The notes under the pieces: model-generated
Told to the model about the DNA's origin: nothing
Database searches by the model: none
What the model saw: the letters and a program-made list of their open reading frames with translations, nothing else
From: Betaproteobacteria bacterium
GTDB taxonomy: Bacteria > Pseudomonadota > Gammaproteobacteria > Burkholderiales > SG8-41
NCBI GenBank assembly: GCA_023266245.1
Contig: JAHFRO010000030.1
Location: 1-12,018 of the forward strand
Length of the DNA stretch: 12,018 nucleotides
Direction: 5' to 3'
Made by a program: the position numbers and the translations under genes
Shown: positions 1 to 5,339 of the stretch, piece by piece
How positions within the stretch are numbered: position 1 is the stretch's first letter
Layout: every line of letters starts with the position of its first letter

Positions 1-597
1 GGTGGTGATGGCCGGATCGGAGTTGAGGTTATAAACCACGATCGATTCGCCGCCGGAGAAGGACGGCATCGCGCCGATCACGTCGAAGGTAGAGTCCACA
101 GCCGTGAAGTTGAGGATGTTGCCTGCGCCGCCGCTGTCCACTTCCGCCCGGTAGCGCCCCCCGCCGCTAGTCTGAAGGTATTCGATAAACATCCCTGTTG
201 GATCAACGCGGATGCTGTTGGGGAGCGCGGTGCGCAGGTCGCGGGTGATCCGTCGCAGGGCGGTATCCGCGATATCGGTCAACTCGGCGCGCCGTGCCGC
301 ATCAATATAGCCCTCCACCGGTCGGCGGATGAAGATCGCGACTGCGGCGGCAATGATGCCGGTGATCGCGATCACCACGATCATCTCGATCAGCGTCACC
401 CCGCGCGTCCCGCGCAGTCCCGAGTCACGAGTCGCGAGTCGCGAGTCACGACCGTCCCGAGTCCCGAGTCCCGAGTCCCGAGTTGTTGACCTGCGATCCG
501 CGACGCGCGACCCGCGACGCGCGACCCGCGACGGGTCGTTGACCCGAGACCCGAGACCCGAGACCCGAGACTCGAGACTGTTTTTAGGGTAGGGCAT
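1..597 (-). CDS. mshO: MSHA pilus minor pilin MshO, 3' part beyond window
   Basis: A minor pseudopilin of the MSHA type IV pilus, thought to act in the fibre-initiating tip complex in the inner membrane. The frame is open from the window edge to an ATG at 597-595. The prepilin peptidase motif is G66 followed by VTLIE, with the +5 glutamate at E71, then a hydrophobic helix and the charged region YIDAARRAELTDIADTALRR typical of MshO. The C-terminus is missing. Odd feature: the 65 residues before the cleavage site are mostly encoded by a heptamer repeat array (arginine-, serine- and glycine-rich). I find no ATG, GTG or TTG in frame between 594 and the cleavage site, so ATG 597, overlapping the mshD stop by 14 nt, is the only start seen. 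No Shine-Dalgarno precedes it, so translation may be coupled to mshD. Family identity is fairly sure; the start is uncertain. Confidence 0.85.
   Translation of the reverse strand, partial: MPYPKNSLESRVSGLGSRVNDPSRVARRGSRVADRRSTTRDSGLGTRDGRDSRLATRDSGLRGTRGVTLIEMIVVIAITGIIAAAVAIFIRRPVEGYIDAARRAELTDIADTALRRITRDLRTALPNSIRVDPTGMFIEYLQTSGGGRYRAEVDSGGAGNILNFTAVDSTFDVIGAMPSFSGGESIVVYNLNSDPAITT
416..580. repeat. Palindromic heptamer-array element at mshD/mshO boundary
   Basis: The left arm (416-453) is built of GAGTCNC heptamers. The right arm (about 533-579) is built of CGAGACC heptamers, and its reverse complement aligns with the left arm (AGTC, CGAGTC, then CGRGTC units, ending in CGACC) with one extra heptamer. 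The central part (about 454-532) holds further GAGTCCC units and GCGACCC/GCGACGC units. In the minus-strand transcript many arm mismatches become G-U pairs, so a long hairpin is plausible. The element starts 4 nt after the mshD stop and runs in frame into the mshO leader. Confidence 0.8.
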
Positions 598-1258
598 TGG
601 GCGCGTAACGCACCCGATAGCCGTGCAGCGCGACGCTGACGTTGCCAGGAGCGTTGACCGTTACCGTAATGAGCAGGGAATCGGCTGCGGGAATCGCGCG
701 CCCGCCGCCGACCGCGGCAAACCCCTGTCCCGCGACGCTGACGGACACGGCGTAGTCGTTCAGCCCGGCGATCGCGCTGCCCGCGATGTTGGTGATGCCG
801 CCGATCATGTTGAAGCCGTTGTAGTCGTTCACGTTGTCGAAAGGGGTGGTCGCGCTCAAGCGCGTCTCGCCCGCCTCGGGGCCGATCGCCTCCGCAGTGG
901 TCGCGCAGCCGGCCGGATTCAACGCGGTGGCCGCATTCGCGTCATCGGGATCGCAGTAGGTGAACGGCTGCAGCTGGACCTCCTCCAGCACTGCCTCGGC
1001 GATCGCGAGCGCCTGTTTCTGGATCATCGGATCGGCGCTGCTGCGCGTTGCGAGGTTGAGCGCGGCCAGCACGCCCCCCACCGCGGTGCCGACCACGACG
1101 ATGAATACGATCAGCTCGACCAGCGAAAGTCCAAGGGACTTTCGCCGTTTCAAGTTTGATGTTTGAAGTTTGAAGTTTGGTTTCGAGAGCGCACTTTGAG
1201 CGCTTGTTAACTTGAAACCTGAAACCTGAAACCTGAAACTGAAGTTAGGGGTGAACAT
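584..1258 (-). CDS. mshD: MSHA pilus minor pilin MshD
   Basis: A minor pilin of the MSHA system, 224 residues from the ATG at 1258. The class III prepilin site is G43 followed by LSLVE (+5 glutamate E48), then the membrane helix ELIVFIVVVGTAVGGVLAAL. The ARSSADPMIQKQALAIAEAVLEEVQLQPF stretch after it, here split across positions about 70-98, is characteristic of MshD. ATG 1258 overlaps the mshC stop by 14 nt, but residues 5-36 come from a heptamer array. An in-frame TTG at 1153-1151 would give the short basic leader LKRRKSLG, normal for prepilins, though no Shine-Dalgarno precedes it. The original start may therefore be TTG 1153 or a lost ATG there. Cysteines at the CDPDDANAATALNPAGC loop may form a disulfide (inference). 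Confidence 0.85.
   Translation of the reverse strand: MFTPNFSFRFQVSGFKLTSAQSALSKPNFKLQTSNLKRRKSLGLSLVELIVFIVVVGTAVGGVLAALNLATRSSADPMIQKQALAIAEAVLEEVQLQPFTYCDPDDANAATALNPAGCATTAEAIGPEAGETRLSATTPFDNVNDYNGFNMIGGITNIAGSAIAGLNDYAVSVSVAGQGFAAVGGGRAIPAADSLLITVTVNAPGNVSVALHGYRVRYAPNALP
1147..1246. repeat. Palindromic heptamer-array element at mshC/mshD boundary
   Basis: The left arm (1147-1184) is tandem GTTTGAA-type heptamers. The right arm (1209-1246) is tandem CCTGAAA-type heptamers in the opposite orientation, so the reverse complement of one resembles the other (GTTTNAN in register, roughly 5 of 7 positions). The core holds a perfect 5-bp hairpin, AGCGC (1188-1192) with GCGCT (1200-1204). The unit sequence is unrelated to the GAGTC family at 416-580 but the architecture is the same. 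It covers the end of mshC and the first 36 codons of mshD. Confidence 0.75.
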
Positions 1259-1709
1259 AACCGGTCTCGCGCTCGACGACGATCTGCCGCGCGGGATCGC
1301 CGGCGATCGTGCTTGTCACAGCGATCACAACCTGGGCATCCGGGCTGGGACGACCTCCGGCCTGCGTCGGAGTAGGCTGCGTGAAGCTGAAACTCACCAG
1401 GGAGAGCGAAACCCCGCTCGGCGCGGTCGCGCTGAGCGCGGCACCGGTTACGGGATGGACGAGCGGCGTGCCGCACCCCGCTACGGCGCTTGCGGTCACA
1501 CTGTTCGCGGTGACACAGACAAAGATCTGCGTGCGCCAGGCGACGGAGGTTTTCTGCGCGAAGCGCACGGTTTCCAGCGCCTGATCGAAGAAACCTCGCG
1601 ACGCGAAGCTGTCGGTGCCGGTAAAACGCGGAATCGCGACCAGCGCCAGAAGACCGGCGATGGCGATGATGACGACGAGTTCCGTGATGGTGAAACCATC
1701 CCTGCCCAA
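1245..1709 (-). CDS. mshC: MSHA pilus minor pilin MshC
   Basis: A minor pilin of the MSHA pilus, 154 residues. The prepilin site is G5 followed by FTITE (glutamate E10), then ELVVIIAIAGLLALVAIPRF. The sequence SRGFFDQALETVRFAQKTSVAWR after the helix matches the MshC pattern of a helix leading into a cysteine-bearing strand (C65, second cysteine C79). I chose the TTG at 1709-1707: no ATG lies in frame upstream near the cleavage site, and the resulting leader (MGRDG) is short but acceptable. The only ribosome-site candidate is a weak GGGAAA. A 134-bp gap with two inverted repeats separates it from the pilin upstream, which could lower its expression relative to the pilins. Confidence 0.85.
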   Translation of the reverse strand: MGRDGFTITELVVIIAIAGLLALVAIPRFTGTDSFASRGFFDQALETVRFAQKTSVAWRTQIFVCVTANSVTASAVAGCGTPLVHPVTGAALSATAPSGVSLSLVSFSFTQPTPTQAGGRPSPDAQVVIAVTSTIAGDPARQIVVERETGYVHP

Positions 1710-1743
1710 ATTTCCCGTCCGTCTCGATGAACTAACCCTAAAA

Positions 1744-1791
1744 GAATCGGGCGGGGCGTTCGTCTCGACTGACCAGCGCCTCGCCCGAATC
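1744..1791 (-). terminator. Possible attenuator or weak terminator between pilin and mshC
   Basis: An imperfect 15-bp inverted repeat: GAATCGGGCGGGGCG (1744-1758) against CGCCTCGCCCGAATC (1777-1791), 13 of 15 positions paired. Read on the minus strand, the stem is followed by TTCTTTTAG, a short T-rich run. It sits after the second mshA-type pilin and before mshC, where a partial terminator would keep pilin mRNA above minor-pilin mRNA. The weak T-run makes full termination doubtful. Confidence 0.4.
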
Positions 1792-1810
1792 AGAAGGTGC
1801 AGCCTCTCCT

Positions 1811-1834
1811 CGGAACGGCGCAGGGCCCGTTCCG
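1811..1834 (-). other. Perfect 8-bp hairpin just after the pilin stop
   Basis: CGGAACGG (1811-1818) pairs perfectly with CCGTTCCG (1827-1834) around an 8-nt loop, 9 nt after the stop codon of the upstream pilin. There is no T-run, so it is more likely an mRNA 3'-end stabiliser or a partner of the 1744-1791 hairpin than a terminator. The role is inferred. Confidence 0.45.
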
Positions 1835-1843
1835 TGGTCGAGC

Positions 1844-2308
1844 CTAGCAGTTCGCCAAGGTCACCGCCGTATCGACAACAACACCAGTGTTCCCGTTATA
1901 GGTCACTGAACAAGTGCCTGGACCACCCGCGGGAGTAAAAGTCGCAATGCCGGTAGGCGCGCCAGCTGCAGCAAATGAGTAGCCCGACGTCGAACCGAGC
2001 GCATTGTCGATGCCACCCGCCTGCGCCGTGGGAACGCCTGCCGCACTCGCCGGAGCGGTACTGACGGTGACAACCGTAGTGTCCGCCATGGTTACGCTTG
2101 TGGCTGCCGTCGAACCGGTCAACAGCCACCTTCCACGGACCAGCTCGACAGACCCCCGCAGACCGCCGGCGAGCCCCTTCATGGTCGCGACCCTCGCATC
2201 TGCCTGTAGATTTACGAACCGCGGCAGCGCGGTCGCGGCGAGTATGCCGAGTATCACGATCACCACGATCAGCTCGATCAGCGTAAAACCTCGTTGGTGC
2301 TGACTCAT
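1844..2308 (-). CDS. MSHA-type type IV pilin (second copy)
   Basis: A major-type pilin subunit of the MshA/MshB family, 154 residues. The prepilin site is G7 followed by FTLIE (E12), then LIVVIVILGILAATALPRFVNLQ, almost identical over this region to the pilin at 2404-2913. The C-terminal disulfide loop typical of MshA is bounded by C133 and C154. I chose ATG 2308 because GGGAGGG (2316-2322) lies 7 nt before it and the leader MSQHQRG has normal length. A second in-frame ATG at 2347 also has a GGGAGGG (2353-2359, 5 nt spacing) and would add 13 residues. With the upstream pilin it forms a tandem pair diverged outside the N-terminal helix. Whether it is MshA or MshB cannot be told from sequence alone. 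Confidence 0.88.
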   Translation of the reverse strand: MSQHQRGFTLIELIVVIVILGILAATALPRFVNLQADARVATMKGLAGGLRGSVELVRGRWLLTGSTAATSVTMADTTVVTVSTAPASAAGVPTAQAGGIDNALGSTSGYSFAAAGAPTGIATFTPAGGPGTCSVTYNGNTGVVVDTAVTLANC

Positions 2309-2315
2309 TCGATTT

Positions 2316-2359
2316 CCCTCCCTGCTCAGGCGAAAAAAGTCTAACATTGGCGCCCTCCC
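2316..2359 (-). promoter_or_regulatory. Two successive Shine-Dalgarno/start pairs of the second pilin
   Basis: Two identical GGGAGGG boxes on the minus strand, at 2353-2359 and 2316-2322, each precede an in-frame ATG (2347 and 2308). Both look usable. The downstream pair gives the leader length usual for this family and is preferred. Confidence 0.5.
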
Positions 2360-2403
2360 TCAGTCGTGAAATACATCACAGTTGCCAGACCGCCCATCCG
2401 GAT

Positions 2404-2913
2404 TCAGCAACCGGTCGTCGTGATCGCGCTGAACCCCGGCGACTGGTTTGGACCCGGCGCGACGTAGGTGAAACTGCACGTTGGCGGATTGTTGCCGAGC
2501 ACCATGACGGTCAGGATGGCGCCGGCGCCCGCCCCTCCGAAGGCGACATCGTAGCCGTCGGGCGAAGTCGGGCCGACGTTAAGCCCCGCGGCAAAGATGA
2601 TCCCTGCGGCATCGGCAGTGGGATAAGCGTTGATCATCGTGACGGCCACGCCTTCCATCAATTGCGTGCCGGTGCACTGCGGTGTGGAAGCGAGACACGC
2701 CGCGTGCGCGAGCGCGGAGGCGCCTTTCATCGAGCCGAGTGCGCCGTTCAATTTTGCGATGCGCGCCTGCGTTTGCAGGTTGGCAAAGCGCGGCAGCGCG
2801 GTTGCCGCCAGGATTCCCAGGATGATGATCACCACGATCAACTCAATCAAGGTAAACCCTTGCGCTTTTAGCGCCCGCGTAACGTAACTCTTTCCACCAA
2901 ATATCGCTCGCAT
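2404..2913 (-). CDS. mshA: MSHA-type major pilin subunit
   Basis: Probable structural subunit of the MSHA pilus, 169 residues. The prepilin site is G19 followed by FTLIE (E24), then the assembly helix LIVVIIILGILAATALPRFANLQ. Cysteines at C73 and C80, and at C146 and C169, suggest two disulfides; the last pair frames the D-region loop ending in TTGC, as in Vibrio MshA. The ATG at 2913 has an AGGAG (2924-2928) 10 nt upstream. It follows the mshF-position gene after a 49-bp gap and precedes the second pilin. In the canonical order F-B-A-C this would be the B position, so mshB is an alternative name; the function as an MSHA-class pilin is not in doubt. Confidence 0.88.
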   Translation of the reverse strand: MRAIFGGKSYVTRALKAQGFTLIELIVVIIILGILAATALPRFANLQTQARIAKLNGALGSMKGASALAHAACLASTPQCTGTQLMEGVAVTMINAYPTADAAGIIFAAGLNVGPTSPDGYDVAFGGAGAGAILTVMVLGNNPPTCSFTYVAPGPNQSPGFSAITTTGC

Positions 2914-2927
2914 CTATTTGATACTCC

Positions 2928-2943
2928 TGCAAAACCTGCGCCA
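2928..2943 (-). promoter_or_regulatory. Sigma-54-like -24/-12 sequence before the major pilin
   Basis: On the minus strand TGGCGCA, 4 nt, TTGCA matches the sigma-54 consensus TGGCACG-N4-TTGCW, with GG and GC at the right spacing; type IV pilin genes in other bacteria use sigma-54. Against it, the predicted transcript start (about 2917) would fall downstream of the AGGAG Shine-Dalgarno (2924-2928) and only about 4 nt before the ATG. It may be a chance match. Confidence 0.25.
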
Positions 2944-2962
2944 GTATACACTCATCAATTCG

Positions 2963-3595
2963 TCAAGACCAGCGATAGGGGTGGACCGGAAAAAGCACCA
3001 CTCCCGACACGCTGTTAATCGTGCTGCCGCCGAATTGAATCCGGTCAATCACCAATTTCGCCTCAAACCGCAGCTGCTTTACCCCGGAGATTTCCCTGGC
3101 TTCGAGGTAGTCGCCGTTGTTCACGACGTAAACCAGCTGGCGTAGCCCCACGTCAAAGTACCAGTTGCCGCGCGCCGGCGGCTCGCGGTAGTCGCCCGCG
3201 TAATTCTCCGGTTTCACCTCGAGCGCCGACATCGGGTTTTCCGTTTCGAGCTGATTCGCGTCAGCCTGGCGATTGGCGATGATCAGCTCGGCGAGCCTGA
3301 TCTGCAGTCCGGTCTTGACGATGCGCAGCGTGTATTCCATTGACGCCTTTTCCACCATTTCCTGGTAGAAGCGCAGCCGGTTGAGAAACACCGTACCCAC
3401 CAGGCTGGCGATGATGATCACGACCACCAGCTCGAACAGCGTGAACCCGCGCGCCTCGCGCAGTCTCGGGTCCCGGGTCCCGGGTCCCGGGTCTAAGACG
3501 AGCGTACTACCAGTATTTGACCGACGATTTGTGACTCGCGACTCGTGACTCGCGACTCGCGATCCTTGACCCGCGACTCGTGACTCGTGACGCAT
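2963..3595 (-). CDS. mshF: Pilin-like protein at the mshF position
   Basis: A pseudopilin-like inner-membrane protein of 210 residues between mshG and the pilins, where mshF lies in known MSHA loci. The prepilin site is G50 followed by FTLFE (E55), then ELVVVIIIASLVGTVFLNRL. The region after it, FYQEMVEKASMEYTLRIVKTGLQ and the LETENPMSAL / WYFD / LVYVVNN segments, resembles the MshF group; the name rests on this and on position. Odd feature: the first 49 residues are almost all heptamer-array translation. ATG 3595 lies inside the array, has no Shine-Dalgarno and is the only ATG/GTG/TTG in this frame. A better-placed ATG at 3621-3619 overlaps the mshG stop (ATGA) and begins ATGAAACGG, but it is out of frame and meets a TAG near 3495. 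Confidence 0.75.
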   Translation of the reverse strand: MRHESRVAGQGSRVASHESRVTNRRSNTGSTLVLDPGPGTRDPRLREARGFTLFELVVVIIIASLVGTVFLNRLRFYQEMVEKASMEYTLRIVKTGLQIRLAELIIANRQADANQLETENPMSALEVKPENYAGDYREPPARGNWYFDVGLRQLVYVVNNGDYLEAREISGVKQLRFEAKLVIDRIQFGGSTINSVSGVVLFPVHPYRWS

Positions 3596-3615
3596 GACTC
3601 GGGGCTCGGGACCCG
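3464..3615. repeat. Palindromic heptamer-array element at mshG/mshF boundary
   Basis: The left arm (3464-3494) is GGGTCCC heptamers. The right arm (about 3531-3615) is GACTCGC/GACTCGT heptamers ending in a GGGACCCG edge. The outer arms pair well: 3467-3486 against the reverse complement of 3596-3615 match at 17 of 20 positions. The core (about 3495-3530) is not repetitive. The unit belongs to the same GAGTC family as the elements at 416-580 and 4859-5328. It lies 2 nt from the mshG stop and within the mshF reading frame. Confidence 0.8.
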
Positions 3616-3617
3616 TT

Positions 3618-4847
3618 TCATTTCTTGCCGAGCGCCGCGGTGCCGAGGTCCCAGATCGGCAGGAACACGCCGAGCGCCAGGATCAGCACCAGCCCGCCCA
3701 GGGCCACAATCAGGACCGGCTCGATCTGCGACGCGAGATTCTTCAGGTCATACTCGACCTCGCGCTGATACATGTCGCCGATTTCCTCCATCAGGTCGTC
3801 CAGCGCGCCCGACTCCTCGCCGACGGCGACCATCTGCAGCACGATCGGCGTGAAGATTCCGGTCGCCACCGCGGTGCGCAGCACGCTCTCGCCGCGCTCG
3901 ACACCCTCGCGCATGCCCTCGAGGCGGCGCGTGATGTGTGCGTTGTCGACGGTGTGCGCCACTATCGTCAGCGCCTGCACCGCCGGCACCCCGCTCCGGA
4001 TCGCCAGCGCAAAACTGCGCGCAAAGCGCGCCAGCGTGGCCTTGAGCACGATCGCGCCCGCGATCGGGATCCTGAGTTTGATACGGTCCCACTGCAGGCG
4101 GCCTTTTTCGGTGTTGATGTAGAACCGGAAAGCGAAGACGAGGATCACCAGCATCGCAAGCATCGCCGGCCAGTAGGTCACCATGAAATTGGAAAAGCCG
4201 ATGAGCATCTTCGTCAACGCCGGCAGCTCGGCCTTGAAGCCCTGATAGACCTTGGCGAACGCCGGGATCACGAAGATATTGATGATGACGATCGCGATCG
4301 CCATCGTGGCGAGCACGAATGACGGGTAACGGATCGCCGATTTCACCTGCTCGCGCATGAACTTCTCGAACTCCATGTGGTGAAACAGGCGCAGGAACAC
4401 TTCCTCGAGCGTGCCGGTCTGTTCGCCGACCCGCACCATGCTGATGTAGAACGGGCTGAACTCCTTGGGATGGCGCGCCAGCGACACCGACAGCTCGCGC
4501 CCGCTGTCGAGGCTTTCGCGGAGTTCCTGGATCACGCGGCTGAAGGCCTTGTTGTCGGTTGATTCCTGCAGCCCCTTCAACGCACCCATGATCGGCACGC
4601 CGGCCTTGAGCAGCGTATACATCTGGCGGCTGAACATCAGCACGTCGGTGTGGGCGACCTTCGGTTCGCCCAGGCGCTGGAACAGGCCGGGGCCGGCCTG
4701 CCGCGGCGCGCTGGACGGGGCGATCTCGAGCGGCGTGACGCCGACGTTGAAGAGCTGGCCCGCCACCGCGCCGCTGTCGGCGCCTTCGAGCACGCCCTGC
4801 ACCAGTTGTCCGCGGCTGTCGCGGGCTTTATAAGCGAAGAAAGGCAT
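3618..4847 (-). CDS. mshG: MSHA pilus inner-membrane platform protein MshG (GspF/PilC family)
   Basis: The polytopic core of the pilus assembly platform, which couples the MshE ATPase to pilin insertion. At 409 residues it has the usual family length. It begins MPFFAYKARDSRG, the standard GspF/PilC start. Two T2SSF domains follow (about 70-193 and 273-395), each with the paired motif FxxxMVRVGEQTGTLEE (residues about 133-149) and VLQMVAVGEESGALDD (336-351). Membrane segments are at about 175-198, 222-242 and 376-398. The start is ATG 4847; the preceding 11 nt hold no Shine-Dalgarno, and beyond them lies the arm of the four-helix-bundle element, so the native ribosome site may have been displaced. 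It ends in ATGA, overlapping a possible original start of the next gene. Confidence 0.93.
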   Translation of the reverse strand: MPFFAYKARDSRGQLVQGVLEGADSGAVAGQLFNVGVTPLEIAPSSAPRQAGPGLFQRLGEPKVAHTDVLMFSRQMYTLLKAGVPIMGALKGLQESTDNKAFSRVIQELRESLDSGRELSVSLARHPKEFSPFYISMVRVGEQTGTLEEVFLRLFHHMEFEKFMREQVKSAIRYPSFVLATMAIAIVIINIFVIPAFAKVYQGFKAELPALTKMLIGFSNFMVTYWPAMLAMLVILVFAFRFYINTEKGRLQWDRIKLRIPIAGAIVLKATLARFARSFALAIRSGVPAVQALTIVAHTVDNAHITRRLEGMREGVERGESVLRTAVATGIFTPIVLQMVAVGEESGALDDLMEEIGDMYQREVEYDLKNLASQIEPVLIVALGGLVLILALGVFLPIWDLGTAALGKK

Positions 4848-4858
4848 GGCTTGATCGC

Positions 4859-5328
4859 TGTCTGCGGGTCGCGGGTCGCGGGTCGCGGGTCAAGGGCAAA
4901 AAAATCATGCTTTAGTCCCTGTTTTCCTGGAACCAGTCGCGCGGAGATAACTAATTAAGCTACCAATTTTTCTTGCAGTCTCGTCCACTTCCATAAAAAG
5001 CTCGTTAAAGCCGTTCTCATCCAGATATCCTTGGTCATATGCCACATAGAGTTGGCTCTTGACCTCGCCCGCCGATCCCTTGGCAATGGTGAGGAACCGG
5101 GCGAATTCTCCATCGCTGCTCCGCTCGAAGCCTTCGGCAATATTCGACATTACAGACACGCTGGCCCGGCGAATCTGGTCACGTAAACCGAAGTCCTTAC
5201 CAAGACCACCCCTTCCGGAAATAGCGTATATCGCCTTTGCCAAGCTGCGGGCCTTTTGCCAAGCCTCGATATCCTCAACACGTCGAAAAGTGGTCATTTC
5301 ATGACTCGCGACTCGTGACCCGCAGACA
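4859..5328. mobile_element. IVS-like palindromic element carrying a four-helix-bundle gene
   Basis: A 470-bp unit between mshE and mshG bounded by a perfect 12-bp inverted repeat: TGTCTGCGGGTC at 4859-4870 and its complement at 5317-5328. Inside each end are inverted heptamer arrays (GCGGGTC units at 4864-4891; GACTCGC/GACTCGT units at 5301-5316). Only 11 nt separate it from the mshE stop and 11 nt from the mshG start. The cargo is one gene of the 23S rRNA intervening-sequence protein family. Known IVSs in 23S rRNA have complementary ends that fold into a stem cut by RNase III; by analogy this may be an IVS-like insertion in an mRNA. No target duplication is evident, and calling it mobile is inference. 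Confidence 0.55.
4905..5297 (-). CDS. Four-helix-bundle protein, S23/23S rRNA intervening-sequence family
   Basis: A 130-residue cytoplasmic protein of the S23/IVP four-helix-bundle family (Pfam 23S_rRNA_IVP, TIGR02436), structurally related to the Avd accessory protein of diversity-generating retroelements. Visible family signatures: VEDIEAWQKARSLAKAIYAI near the N-terminus, FGLRDQIRRASVSVMSNIAEG at about 36-56 (the R-A-S/NIAEG core), then GEFARFLTIAKGSAGEVKSQL and a last helix ending near SYLRA. Its biochemical role is not established in any context I know. The ATG at 5297 lies only a few bases from the heptamer array and has no Shine-Dalgarno. It interrupts the otherwise contiguous mshE-mshG pair and is unrelated to pilus assembly, so it is best read as cargo of the surrounding inverted-repeat element. 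Confidence 0.88.
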   Translation of the reverse strand: MTTFRRVEDIEAWQKARSLAKAIYAISGRGGLGKDFGLRDQIRRASVSVMSNIAEGFERSSDGEFARFLTIAKGSAGEVKSQLYVAYDQGYLDENGFNELFMEVDETARKIGSLISYLRATGSRKTGTKA

Positions 5329-5339
5329 CGGGACCAAAG

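Noticed and set aside
416..580. CRISPR array
   Set aside because: Units are 7 nt and contiguous, with no unique spacers of 25-40 nt, and the orientation inverts midway. No cas genes are present.
329..592. Plus-strand protein rich in SRVPSPESR
   Set aside because: It is the opposite-strand reading of mshO plus its heptamer array; the repeats give stop-free nonsense on both strands.
2944..2966. Sigma-70 promoter TTGACG...TATACT before the major pilin
   Set aside because: The hexamers are good but the spacer is only 12 nt, and the TTGACG overlaps the mshF stop.
4848..5339. Classical insertion sequence with target-site duplication
   Set aside because: No transposase is present and the bases flanking the 12-bp ends (TGATCGC and CGGGACC) form no direct repeat.
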